A program made the position numbers and the translations under genes. Under the pieces are notes generated by a model. It saw only the letters and a program-made list of their open reading frames with translations, did not search any database and had not been told where the DNA came from. This document shows, one piece after another, positions 26,713 to 34,624 of a DNA stretch of 64,000 nt (within the stretch, counting starts at the first letter, position 1; each line of letters begins with the position of its first letter). This DNA comes from Marine Group I thaumarchaeote (lineage in GTDB: Archaea; Thermoproteota; Nitrososphaeria; Nitrososphaerales; Nitrosopumilaceae): contig JACASX010000005.1 in the NCBI GenBank assembly GCA_013390745.1, forward strand, positions 1 to 64,000, in the 5' to 3' direction.

Positions 26713-27495
26713 TCAAGTGTCTGTTTCTTTTTTTAATCTATAAATATTTTTTTGGAGACGTTTATTTGCAAAATCATAATATTGTTTTACTATTTCAAAT
26801 CCCAAATATTGTCTTCCTAACATCTTGCTTATTATCGCAACCTGACCAGAACCAAGAAAAGGATCGAATACCAAATCTGTTTTTTCACTAGAATACTTGA
26901 GCATCTTTTTAATTATTTCAGCGGGAAGTTTTGTGGGTGTTTTATCATCACCAGTCCAGTATTCCCGATTTATAATCCAAACATCTTCCTTATCTTTGTA
27001 ATGAAGACTTTGTCCATTAGATGTTTTGGCATTTTTTTTAAATCTTGAGAAGGGAAAAAATTTTCGTTTTTTATCGTCCTTACACACAAAAAGACAGTGA
27101 TAATGAGAGGTAACAAACTTTTTTGAAGTGACTACACCAAATTGATATTTCCAGATTATATGATTAATTGTAGTAAATCCATTATTATCTAATGCAGTTA
27201 GGATGTCTTTGAGATTATTCCAACCAGAAAATACATACATACTTCCAGATTTTTTTAAAATTCGATATACTTCCTGCATCCAAGCATTTGTAAAATCATA
27301 GTAGTCTTCAACTTTGATCTCATTGTAACCGGACAAAACTCTTGAAGCTGTTCTGTTGTAGTTTGCTTTTTTAGCCTTGAAATTAATGGCGAATGGAGGA
27401 TCAGTGACAACTAAATCTATTTTTTCATCAGGTATTGCCTTCATTCCAATAATACAATCTTTATTGTAGATTTTGTTAACACTTAATTTTTTCAA
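26713..27495 (-). CDS. Orphan DNA (adenine/cytosine-N4) methyltransferase, beta class
   Basis: 260 residues with the catalytic TDPPF motif first (about 31-35) and the SAM-binding FDPFLGSGQV motif near the end (about 210-219), the order of the beta class of amino-methyltransferases. DPPF rather than DPPY is a normal variant. It modifies N6-adenine or N4-cytosine in a site that cannot be predicted. No restriction endonuclease is next to it. The stop codon abuts the end of the convergent tatA gene. Confidence 0.88.
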   Translation of the reverse strand: MKKLSVNKIYNKDCIIGMKAIPDEKIDLVVTDPPFAINFKAKKANYNRTASRVLSGYNEIKVEDYYDFTNAWMQEVYRILKKSGSMYVFSGWNNLKDILTALDNNGFTTINHIIWKYQFGVVTSKKFVTSHYHCLFVCKDDKKRKFFPFSRFKKNAKTSNGQSLHYKDKEDVWIINREYWTGDDKTPTKLPAEIIKKMLKYSSEKTDLVFDPFLGSGQVAIISKMLGRQYLGFEIVKQYYDFANKRLQKNIYRLKKETDT

Positions 27496-27557
27496 TTATG
27501 TAAGTACATACATGTCACATAATAATTAATTAATCAAAAAAATTCAAAATATAGATA

Positions 27558-27752
27558 TTATCTATATTTGATCTTGGATTTTATTCGGTTGACTTGAGCC
27601 ATTTCTTCTTTAAGATGTTGTTTCAAAAGTTTATCGTGTTGAGCCTTGTGTTTCCAATAGGCGTTTAAAACCGCCTGTCTTGACTTGGCCCTCTTGAGTG
27701 CAGTATTAAATTGTCGGTGAATTGTGGCTACTTGACCTGTGTAACTTGTCAT
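27558..27752 (-). CDS. Small basic protein of unknown function
   Basis: 64 residues, rich in Lys, Arg, Gln and His and predicted mostly helical, without Cys. I do not recognise it. It has its own intergenic space on both sides and an ATG preceded by A/T-rich sequence, and the charge pattern suggests nucleic-acid binding; this is only a suggestion. Confidence 0.6.
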   Translation of the reverse strand: MTSYTGQVATIHRQFNTALKRAKSRQAVLNAYWKHKAQHDKLLKQHLKEEMAQVNRIKSKIKYR

Positions 27753-27893
27753 ATTGTTGACTTATTTCAACTGTAAATATTAGTTTCGGATTTTTTGTCT
27801 TGGTATACAATGGTTAGATAACTGTCCCACTCTCTAACGGATCACATACAATTGAATCATAAAACTATTAGATAGTAATGATAAGAAATCTGC

Positions 27894-28727
27894 ATGGAAA
27901 AAGTTGCAGTTGTTACTGGGACATCCAGTGGAATAGGATTTGAGACTGCATTGGCACTAGCAAGGGAAGGATATTACACATATGCAACAATGAGAGACAC
28001 AACAAAAAGTGACAAAATTAAAGAGTTAGGACAAAAAGAGAATTTGAACATTGATGTCTTAGAACTAGATGTTGACGATGAGAATTCGGTTAAAACTGCT
28101 ATACAAAAAATTCTTGATCAAAAGCAAAGGATTGATGTTCTTGTAAACAATGCAGGCTGGGCTCTCTGGGGCTGTGTCGAGGACGTATCTGTTGATGAAT
28201 TTAAGGCACAATTCGATACAAACTTCTTTTCAATAATAAGACTGATTCAGGAAGTTGGACCAACAATGAGAAAGCAGGGTTCTGGGACAATAGTAAATAT
28301 TAGTTCAGTTGTAGGCCGTATTGGATTTCCAGCATCTCCTGCATACATTAGCTCCAAGTTTGCTTTAGAAGGACTGAGTGAATCTTTGAGATTTGAACTG
28401 GCACCGTTTGGTGTTAATGTTGTGATAATTGAACCTGGAGTCATCAAAACAAACTTCATGAAAAATATGAGGATGGCTGAGAAATCAGAGTCAAATACTG
28501 TATACAGAGACATTACTGTTAAGGTAGTCTCGGGTGTCAAGATGATGGCAGAAATGGGAACGCATCCAAAGGAAGTTGCCGACACTATCGTTAAAGCTGT
28601 CAAAGATGAGAAACCACTGCCAAGATACATTGTTGGAAACGATGCATCAATGTTCTTGGAGGCAAAGAAGAATAAAACGGATATTGAATTTGAGAATTAT
28701 TTAAAAAAGGAACTATACGGAGAATAA
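27894..28727 (+). CDS. Short-chain dehydrogenase/reductase
   Basis: 277 residues. Cofactor loop VVTGTSSGIGFETALALAREG, NNAGWALWG, and the catalytic Ser and Tyr-x3-Lys in NISSVVGRIGFPASPAYISSKFALEGLSE define a classical SDR. The substrate is unknown. It is monocistronic, with about 100 bases before the topoisomerase gene. Confidence 0.92.
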   Translation: MEKVAVVTGTSSGIGFETALALAREGYYTYATMRDTTKSDKIKELGQKENLNIDVLELDVDDENSVKTAIQKILDQKQRIDVLVNNAGWALWGCVEDVSVDEFKAQFDTNFFSIIRLIQEVGPTMRKQGSGTIVNISSVVGRIGFPASPAYISSKFALEGLSESLRFELAPFGVNVVIIEPGVIKTNFMKNMRMAEKSESNTVYRDITVKVVSGVKMMAEMGTHPKEVADTIVKAVKDEKPLPRYIVGNDASMFLEAKKNKTDIEFENYLKKELYGE

Positions 28728-28826
28728 TTCTTTAACAGTTATTATCTTGACTTGCTTTTGAAGACATTTTTGTGGTTAGATTGATATACAGTTTTAATCA
28801 ATTTTTATCAAAGTCGTATTGCATTA

Positions 28827-30527
28827 GTGAAATATATGAAATGGAAAACATTACAACATAACGGAATACTTTTTCCTCCAGACTTTGAGTCCAAGGAAAT
28901 TAAGATAAAGATCAAGGGCGAAAACGTAGTACTTGACCTAGTCCAAGAAGAGATGGTGTATCAGTGGGCAAAAAAGAAGGATGCACCAAAACCCGGTATG
29001 ACAGAAAAATATGTAGAAGATCCAATCTTTCAGAAAAATTTTGTATCAGATTTTGTTCAAACGTTTAACGGAAAATTTAGTAACTTAGAATATAGTGAGA
29101 TTGATTTTTCTGAAGCATACAAACTAGCAGACAAAGAAAAAGAAGAGAAGGAGTTGATGACAAAGGAAGAAAAGAAGGCTCTCACGTTAACCCGCAAGGA
29201 AATTCGTGAAGAGATGAAGGCAAAATATGGGAGAGGGGTTATCGATGGAAAAGAAGTCGAAATTGGAAATTACATGGCTGAGCCACCGGGAATTTTTATG
29301 GGCAGGGGCGAACATCCAATGCGAGGCAGATACAAACCACGCGTGACATCTAAAGATGTAACACTAAATCTAGGTAAAGAAGCAAAAGTTCCTGAAGGAA
29401 AATGGGGTAAGATTGTACATGACAGAGATTCTATGTGGATAGCAAGTTGGATGGATATTCTAACTCAAAAGCGAAAATATGTTTGGCTGGCTGATACTGC
29501 TGGAATCAAGCAAGAGAGAGATCAAGCAAAGTATGACAAGGCAAAAAACTTGTCAAGAGAAATTGAAAATGTCAAGACACAAATTATCAAGGACATGCAG
29601 AACAAAGAACAAAAAAATAAAAGAATAGCTACTGCCTGTTATTTGATTTATCGTACTGCAATGAGGGTTGGCGATGAAAAAGATCCAGATGAAGCTGACA
29701 CTGTGGGTGCTACAACATTACGAAAGGAGCATATCAAACTGACTGAAAACACAATTGAGTTTGATTTTCTTGGTAAAGATGGTGTGAGATGGACAGAGAC
29801 AATTCCTGCAGAGGGACATGATAAACAGTTTCACGACAATCTGAAAGAGTTTATCTCAAATAAAAAAGAAAGCGAAGAAATTTTTGACGGGATTACGTCT
29901 AGACATGTTAATGCTTATTATTCAACTATAGTCAATGGTCTTTCTGCGAAGGTCTTTAGAACATATCTAGCCTCAAGTGTTGTTTCAAAAAATCTTCGAG
30001 ACCATGATAATATTAAATCTGAATCTGATATGAAAAAATTGTTCCATGCAAAATCAGCAAATCTAGATGCTGCCATTATGTGCAATCATAAAAGAACGAT
30101 TCCAAAGAACTTTGAAGCGTCATTACAAAAGAAAAAGGACACGCTAAAAAATGTGGAAAAAGCAAAACCGTGGGAAAAGTCAGAAGATTTACTGAAAAAA
30201 GCGGAATCTAAGATTACAAAAACTGAAAAACAGAAAGAGCAACAAAAAGAACGGATCAAAAAAATAAAGAATGTGATAAGAAAGAGAAAGGCAAAGCATG
30301 CTGAACGAATTGAAAAGCTAGAACTTCAGATAAATCTCACAGAAAAAACAAGAGACTATAATCTTGGAACATCACTCCGAAACTACATCGACCCAAGAAT
30401 TTTCAAAACATGGACTGATGAAGTTGGTGCAGAATGGGAAAAGCTGTACACGTCAGCACTGCAGAAAAAATTTCTCTGGGTAAAAAATACCAACGCAAAA
30501 TGGAGCCAGATTTCAAAAGAATACTAG
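28827..30527 (+). CDS. DNA topoisomerase IB (eukaryote-like)
   Basis: 566 residues from GTG (an ATG 9 bases later is possible). The N-terminal clamp (WKTLQHNGILFPPDF, PPGIFMGRGEHPMRGRYK) is like eukaryotic Top1. Catalytic-core motifs are YRTAMRVGDEKDPDEADTVGATTLR, AIMCNHKR and the C-terminal RNYIDPRI with the nucleophilic Tyr near residue 520, between two basic coiled-coil stretches. It relaxes both positive and negative supercoils. Among archaea this enzyme is a hallmark of Thaumarchaeota and relatives. Confidence 0.96.
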   Translation: MKYMKWKTLQHNGILFPPDFESKEIKIKIKGENVVLDLVQEEMVYQWAKKKDAPKPGMTEKYVEDPIFQKNFVSDFVQTFNGKFSNLEYSEIDFSEAYKLADKEKEEKELMTKEEKKALTLTRKEIREEMKAKYGRGVIDGKEVEIGNYMAEPPGIFMGRGEHPMRGRYKPRVTSKDVTLNLGKEAKVPEGKWGKIVHDRDSMWIASWMDILTQKRKYVWLADTAGIKQERDQAKYDKAKNLSREIENVKTQIIKDMQNKEQKNKRIATACYLIYRTAMRVGDEKDPDEADTVGATTLRKEHIKLTENTIEFDFLGKDGVRWTETIPAEGHDKQFHDNLKEFISNKKESEEIFDGITSRHVNAYYSTIVNGLSAKVFRTYLASSVVSKNLRDHDNIKSESDMKKLFHAKSANLDAAIMCNHKRTIPKNFEASLQKKKDTLKNVEKAKPWEKSEDLLKKAESKITKTEKQKEQQKERIKKIKNVIRKRKAKHAERIEKLELQINLTEKTRDYNLGTSLRNYIDPRIFKTWTDEVGAEWEKLYTSALQKKFLWVKNTNAKWSQISKEY

Positions 30528-30529
30528 CT

Positions 30530-30694
30530 TTACTTTTTTGTTTTCACTTTTTGCTTTCGTAATTCTTCTTGCTCCTTGAGAGCATCCTCAAGTTCTTTGT
30601 GTTGGCGGTGAAGTTCAAATTTTGTCTCCCTAATCTGGCTTGCAATCCAATCAATCTTCTTCTGTATGCGCTTATCTTTGTCATCAAAACTCAT
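30530..30694 (-). CDS. Small coiled-coil protein
   Basis: 54 residues beginning MSFDDKDKRIQKKIDWIASQ, highly charged with a heptad-like helix (RETKFELHRQHKELEDALKEQEEL) and a Lys-rich tail. The internal ATG is chosen because the upstream 18 residues are hydrophobic and unlike the rest. Its stop is 2 bases from the convergent topoisomerase stop. No function recognised. Confidence 0.6.
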   Translation of the reverse strand: MSFDDKDKRIQKKIDWIASQIRETKFELHRQHKELEDALKEQEELRKQKVKTKK

Positions 30695-30769
30695 TAATTT
30701 TTGTATAACATTGAAGAATATAATTTTGAGCAAATCATTTAATTGCATAAGAGACTCACGCGTACTTAT

Positions 30770-30865
30770 GCCGGGGTAGCTCAGCCTGGCCTAGAGTGCC
30801 AGCCTCTCCAAAGAAGGGCAATACTCATAATCTGGAGGTCGTGGGTTCGAAACCCACCCCCGGCA
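30770..30865 (+). tRNA. tRNA-Met (CAT, elongator type) with 20-base intron
   Basis: Acceptor GCCGGGG pairs with CCCCGGC, followed by discriminator A. T-arm is GTGGG-TTCGAAA-CCCAC. The anticodon loop is CTCATAA. The anticodon stem CCAGA/TCTGG forms only if 30803-30822 are removed, placing the intron between positions 30 and 31 instead of the usual 37/38. The junctions form a bulge-helix-bulge: TGCC pairs with GGCA, with bulges AGC and ATA cut as AG^C and AT^A, and an outer GAG-CTC helix. Elongator Met is preferred over initiator from the acceptor; a lysidine-type tRNA-Ile(CAT) is the alternative. Confidence 0.9.
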
Positions 30866-30902
30866 CTACAGATAATGTTAAATTGAGTTTTTTATCGATC
30901 GA

Positions 30903-32099
30903 GTGCACATGTCAGAGTTTGATGAATTTGCTGAGGCATTGATGGGACAACTTTCTGTTGAAATTGATGAGGAAAAAGTAATAGTAGAACTTGCAAAAAA
31001 GATCAAAGAGGATAGAAGCTTTACTGTAGAATTTGATGATATTGAAAGTGTTTCAAAAAACTTGTTTGTGGATTTAGCTCAAAGTGTAAATGAATACATG
31101 GGTTTGGAAGTTTCCAAGGAGCTGTCTATTGAGTATCTGAAACTCGATGAATTTAAGCGGCTAAAAGGAAAAAAAGTATTCACAGAGAATGGACGGATGT
31201 ATGTTGATAAACTATTTGATGCTGTTGCAAAAAATGATCTGAAAACAATTTCTGAATTAATTAAGGAGGATACAACAAAATTCCTGGTTTATTCTACTTA
31301 TGTGAAATCATACATCTCAAAAATATCGACTACCTACGGTGACTATCTTGATTCAAAGATCTACCTTAACAGGTTTATCTTGGATGATTACCCAAGAATA
31401 ATTCTATACAAGCAAGGTTTACCATACGAATCTAATGCAGAATCGGTAAAATCTGGTTATTTTGGAGCTATGAAAATGACAATTTTGGAGGAGATTGTTC
31501 ATTCCGTACAAGACAATCTTCACAGATTGAACATTCAAGCTGTAATGCAGGTTAATACAATAAACGAGGAACTGGCAAAAACCATCTTAGCGTTAGATGA
31601 TAAAACTGTCACTCAACTAACTGAATACCTACAGTTACAACTTGTACCTGAAGAATTCCAAATTGCCAAGAAAGCAAACTTATTTTTCATGCTGAATCCT
31701 GACAATTTTATCACCAATGTTATGGGACCAGATGTTATGACATACACTCATGTTGAAATTGACCCCAAGATTTCAGATCTTATTCCATCGTTAGAGGAAA
31801 TCTACAAAAAATGGCTAGAACCTATTCAGGCTCAGCATGCTGTATTTACCACCATGGAGGGAATGGCAGAATTTGTGGTGCAACAAATACTGAAAGATGA
31901 TATTGATTTTCAAAATTATCTTAGTACATTTGTAGGTACTAATTATTCTGACTACAGTGTAAAAAAGAGCACAGGTAAAGAATTTACCCAACATGTATTT
32001 GACGTGCATGGTAAAGATACATTTGTGAAACTAATCGCAAATCCTCCCAACACAAGAGAGTTAAAAGATCCACAACTATATCTAAATAGAATCAAATAA
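30903..32099 (+). CDS. Uncharacterised protein with gluzincin-like motifs
   Basis: 398 residues, acidic and mainly helical, without signal peptide. I do not recognise the family. Two places resemble a zinc metallopeptidase: TILEEIVHSVQ (about 193-203), where HExxH would read EExxH, and MEGMAEFVV (about 318-326), like the third-ligand EGxAEY helix of gluzincins. The first His is missing, so an inactive or altered-metal protein is possible. Start is GTG or the ATG two codons later. It is followed after 11 bases by the SirB1-like gene. Confidence 0.7.
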   Translation: MHMSEFDEFAEALMGQLSVEIDEEKVIVELAKKIKEDRSFTVEFDDIESVSKNLFVDLAQSVNEYMGLEVSKELSIEYLKLDEFKRLKGKKVFTENGRMYVDKLFDAVAKNDLKTISELIKEDTTKFLVYSTYVKSYISKISTTYGDYLDSKIYLNRFILDDYPRIILYKQGLPYESNAESVKSGYFGAMKMTILEEIVHSVQDNLHRLNIQAVMQVNTINEELAKTILALDDKTVTQLTEYLQLQLVPEEFQIAKKANLFFMLNPDNFITNVMGPDVMTYTHVEIDPKISDLIPSLEEIYKKWLEPIQAQHAVFTTMEGMAEFVVQQILKDDIDFQNYLSTFVGTNYSDYSVKKSTGKEFTQHVFDVHGKDTFVKLIANPPNTRELKDPQLYLNRIK

Positions 32100-32110
32100 T
32101 ATGAAATCTA

Positions 32111-32938
32111 TTGGACGCAGAAAAATTTGATCCATTTATTGCCGAATGGATATCTTTTTCTAAAAATCCAAATTATAATTTGATTGAAAAATGTCTAAAG
32201 ATGGCACAAATTCTGGAATATCCTGAACTGAATATATCAAAATACATCGAAAAAATAAATGAGATGGGTAATTCCCTGAAAATAAAAATAGGCGAAATTA
32301 AAAACTCAACATATCTTATATCCATGCTTAATGAGTACTTCTTTGACGAACTTGGTTTTCATGGAGCCGAAGAAGATTATTACGATCCGGGAAATAGTTT
32401 TCTTAACATAGTACTTGACAAAAAAACTGGTATACCAATTACTCTCTCTATAATATACTCAGAAGTTGCCAAGAATATAGGACTTGATCTTCAGATTGTT
32501 GGATTCCCTGGACATGTAATTGTAAAATACAAAGAGGAGATTAACTTGGATCCATTTTATCGTGGAAAGTTGCTTACAATTGATGATTTAGAGGAAATTC
32601 TGGACAGAAATTTTGGAGAGGGTGTTGAATTTGTTCCAGAATATCTAAACGAAGCTACAACGGAACAACTTTTGACTAGATTATTAAGAAATCTAAAAAA
32701 TGCATACACCCAATCGTATGCATATGATAATGCTATGAAATGCACAGATATGATTTTAGGAATACAACCAGAATCTCCTGAGGAAATTAGAGATAAGGGT
32801 ATTTTAGAAGAACGGCTTTTGCGTTATGATAAGGCATTACCTTTACTCAATAAATATCTGGAGCTAGAACCAGAGGCGGACGATGCAGATTTTATTCTAG
32901 AATTAATTAAAAGTGTCAGAGAAAAGTCTAATCTATAA
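32111..32938 (+). CDS. SirB1-like transglutaminase-fold/TPR protein
   Basis: 275 residues from TTG. The SirB1 signature is clear in PGNSFLNIVLDKKTGIPITLSIIYSEVAKNIGLDLQIVGFPGHVIVKY (about 97-145), followed by a TPR-like region (RLLRNLKNAYTQ.., LLNKYLELEPEADDA). The domain resembles transglutaminase-like cysteine-protease folds but its function is unknown. The end overlaps an antisense coiled-coil gene by 11 bases. Confidence 0.8.
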   Translation: MDAEKFDPFIAEWISFSKNPNYNLIEKCLKMAQILEYPELNISKYIEKINEMGNSLKIKIGEIKNSTYLISMLNEYFFDELGFHGAEEDYYDPGNSFLNIVLDKKTGIPITLSIIYSEVAKNIGLDLQIVGFPGHVIVKYKEEINLDPFYRGKLLTIDDLEEILDRNFGEGVEFVPEYLNEATTEQLLTRLLRNLKNAYTQSYAYDNAMKCTDMILGIQPESPEEIRDKGILEERLLRYDKALPLLNKYLELEPEADDADFILELIKSVREKSNL

Positions 32939-33101
32939 GTGAAGATACTTCTGTACCTTTCTTTGCCATTTTCACTTCATGACGTGCTAATTCATTACGT
33001 AATGCACGTTTTAGAAAATCTATTTCACTTCTCAATGCTGCAACCTCATCCTCAAGCTTAGCAATTCTATCATAAATGGTTTCAGATTCTTCTGATGACA
33101 T
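32928..33101 (-). CDS. Small coiled-coil protein
   Basis: 57 residues beginning MSSEESETIYDRIAKLEDEV and continuing as a regular heptad coiled coil (AALRSEIDFLKRALRNELARHEV) with a short polar tail. It overlaps the 3' end of the convergent SirB1-like gene by 11 bases. Not recognised; the clean heptad pattern and ATG support a real gene. Confidence 0.6.
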   Translation of the reverse strand: MSSEESETIYDRIAKLEDEVAALRSEIDFLKRALRNELARHEVKMAKKGTEVSSLID

Positions 33102-33159
33102 GTTGCTTTAAAAAAATGAAAAGGCATTAAAAAAGTTATGGGTGGATTTGTACAGACAA

Positions 33160-33321
33160 CTATAGATCAAACAATTTGTTGCAGGCAGGACACTTTGCTC
33201 GCTCTTGACCAACCTGACCGATGATAAATATTCTGCCTATAGTCTTACATTCTGGACACATGCCAGTAGTTGCATTTTTTGGACCAGCTTTGATAATTTT
33301 TTGTGTTTTTCTTCGTCCCAA
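33160..33321 (-). CDS. Small zinc-ribbon protein
   Basis: 53 residues: a basic N-terminus (GRRKTQKIIKAGPKNA) and a single zinc ribbon with CPEC and CPAC pairs separated by about 20 residues, ending NKLFDL. The TTG start is chosen because a TATA-like ATTTAAAA lies about 25-30 bases upstream, fitting a leaderless message. The ribbon resembles those of transcription or ribosome-linked proteins, but no family is assigned. Confidence 0.65.
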   Translation of the reverse strand: MGRRKTQKIIKAGPKNATTGMCPECKTIGRIFIIGQVGQERAKCPACNKLFDL

Positions 33322-33365
33322 TGATGAAAACGTGTATCAACGCACTTTTAAATTTAATTAAAAAA

Positions 33366-33450
33366 GCGCGGGGAGGGGGATTTGAACCCCCGTGTCCTTG
33401 CGAACATGGAATTAGCAATCCCACGCCCTACCAGGCTAGGCGATCCCCGC
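33366..33450 (-). tRNA. tRNA-Ser (GCT)
   Basis: On the minus strand GCGGGGA pairs with TCCCCGC, with discriminator G as expected for tRNA-Ser. The anticodon arm is GGGAT-TGCTAAT-TCC with anticodon GCT, and there is a long class-II variable arm (ATGTTCGCAAGGACAC). T-arm is GGGGG-TTCAAAT-CCCCC. No intron and no encoded CCA. Confidence 0.95.
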
Positions 33451-33566
33451 ATGTTTGTTGCTTAATGAATTCAGTTAATTAGTATAACGTGCTCACGTTA
33501 ATAATTATAGAAATACTCAATTATTTCACAGTAAAAATTTAATTGTATAATTTTAGTAAACCAAAT

Positions 33567-34310
33567 TCAATCTGTTAACTGTGTATAGTTTTTTACAATA
33601 TCTCGTAATTGTATCCTTTTACCGCCAGGAATTTTTAGGTCAACACGGAAAGTTCCATTTTGAATATTTATTATATTATACGAGTTTTCAAAGAAGCCTC
33701 TAACTCTTTCAGATGAAACAGTGCCAGCATTTGCAATCGACAATGTATTGAAATCCCAAATCCATGGTCTGTGTTTATGACCACACAGAACCAAGTTTAC
33801 GTTAGAGTCTAAGATAGTTCGTAATACATCACCCGCATCATTTACAGTCAATCTGTCAGAACCAGTATCAGGAATACTGATCAAATGATGATGCATTGCC
33901 ACTATCTTTAATTTATCTTCATATTTTTTCAAAGTTCGCTCAAGCCATACGTTTTGATGGTGACCAACCTCCCCCTCATCACGATCTGGTCTAGCTGATC
34001 CAAGCGTTACAAGTATTGTATCGTCTCCCAATTCATTTTCAGTCCTAAATGGAAAATATTTCTTAAACAGCAAGTAACCAGTGTTTCTATAATCATGATT
34101 TCCACTAATTGCAATTATTTTATCAACATCAATTTGTGAAATCAGTTTTTTACATTTTTCATATTGGTCGATTAATCCTTCATTAGTAAGATCCCCAGTG
34201 ATCACTACAGCTTCCGGTTTTAATGAATTAATTTCATCAATTACTTTTTGAAATATTTCTTCACGGAATTGTGAACCAACGTGAATATCTGATAATTGGA
34301 CAATTTCCAT
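33567..34310 (-). CDS. Metallophosphoesterase, calcineurin-like
   Basis: 247 residues. The five metal-site motifs are in order: LSDIHVG, VITGDLTNEG, SGNHDYR, MHHHLIS and LCGHKHRPW. This is a cytoplasmic class-III phosphodiesterase of the CpdA/Icc type. Cyclic-nucleotide or nucleic-acid phosphodiesterase activity is possible; the substrate is unknown. Confidence 0.92.
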   Translation of the reverse strand: MEIVQLSDIHVGSQFREEIFQKVIDEINSLKPEAVVITGDLTNEGLIDQYEKCKKLISQIDVDKIIAISGNHDYRNTGYLLFKKYFPFRTENELGDDTILVTLGSARPDRDEGEVGHHQNVWLERTLKKYEDKLKIVAMHHHLISIPDTGSDRLTVNDAGDVLRTILDSNVNLVLCGHKHRPWIWDFNTLSIANAGTVSSERVRGFFENSYNIINIQNGTFRVDLKIPGGKRIQLRDIVKNYTQLTD

Positions 34311-34371
34311 TTAGCTTACTTGTTTATATTGACAATTAATCATTGTTCTAGATTTTTTTTGACTTTTCTAT

Positions 34372-34455
34372 CTATACATTATCGTGAGATATCATATGTT
34401 TTTGTAATAATTCATCTGTTTCAAATTCTTCAGTACACAATGGGCATTTGACCAT
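34372..34455 (-). CDS. C2H2 zinc-finger microprotein
   Basis: 27 residues: MVKCPLCTEEFETDELLQKHMISHDNV on translation, that is C-x2-C-x12-H-x3-H, a single complete C2H2 finger with the usual Phe and Leu core residues. The ORF is shorter than automated gene finders accept. TATA-like sequence lies 25-35 bases upstream, and an inverted repeat lies about 40 bases upstream. Thaumarchaeal genomes encode several such single-finger peptides; the role is unknown. Confidence 0.6.
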   Translation of the reverse strand: MVKCPLCTEEFETDELLQKHMISHDNV

Positions 34456-34494
34456 AATCTTGTAAGAATCCTGTAATATGTAAGATATAGCTAA

Positions 34495-34509
34495 GCTTAA
34501 TCGTTAAGC
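34495..34509. promoter_or_regulatory. Inverted repeat GCTTAA-TCG-TTAAGC
   Basis: A perfect 6-base inverted repeat with a 3-base centre lies in the 314-base space between the divergent phosphoesterase/zinc-finger side and the isocitrate-type dehydrogenase gene. It is 40 bases upstream of the zinc-finger ATG and 116 bases upstream of the dehydrogenase ATG. It could be an operator. The remainder of this spacer (34510-34624) is A/T-rich with no gene that I can see. Confidence 0.35.
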
Positions 34510-34624
34510 CCTTTCCATATTATAAAAAATAAGTCTAGATGTTTTAAACAGTTAATGTAATACAATTTCAACAAATTAAGAAATTTCAAGGTAGGAATAA
34601 ATAATTAAAAATTAGAACTATCGC

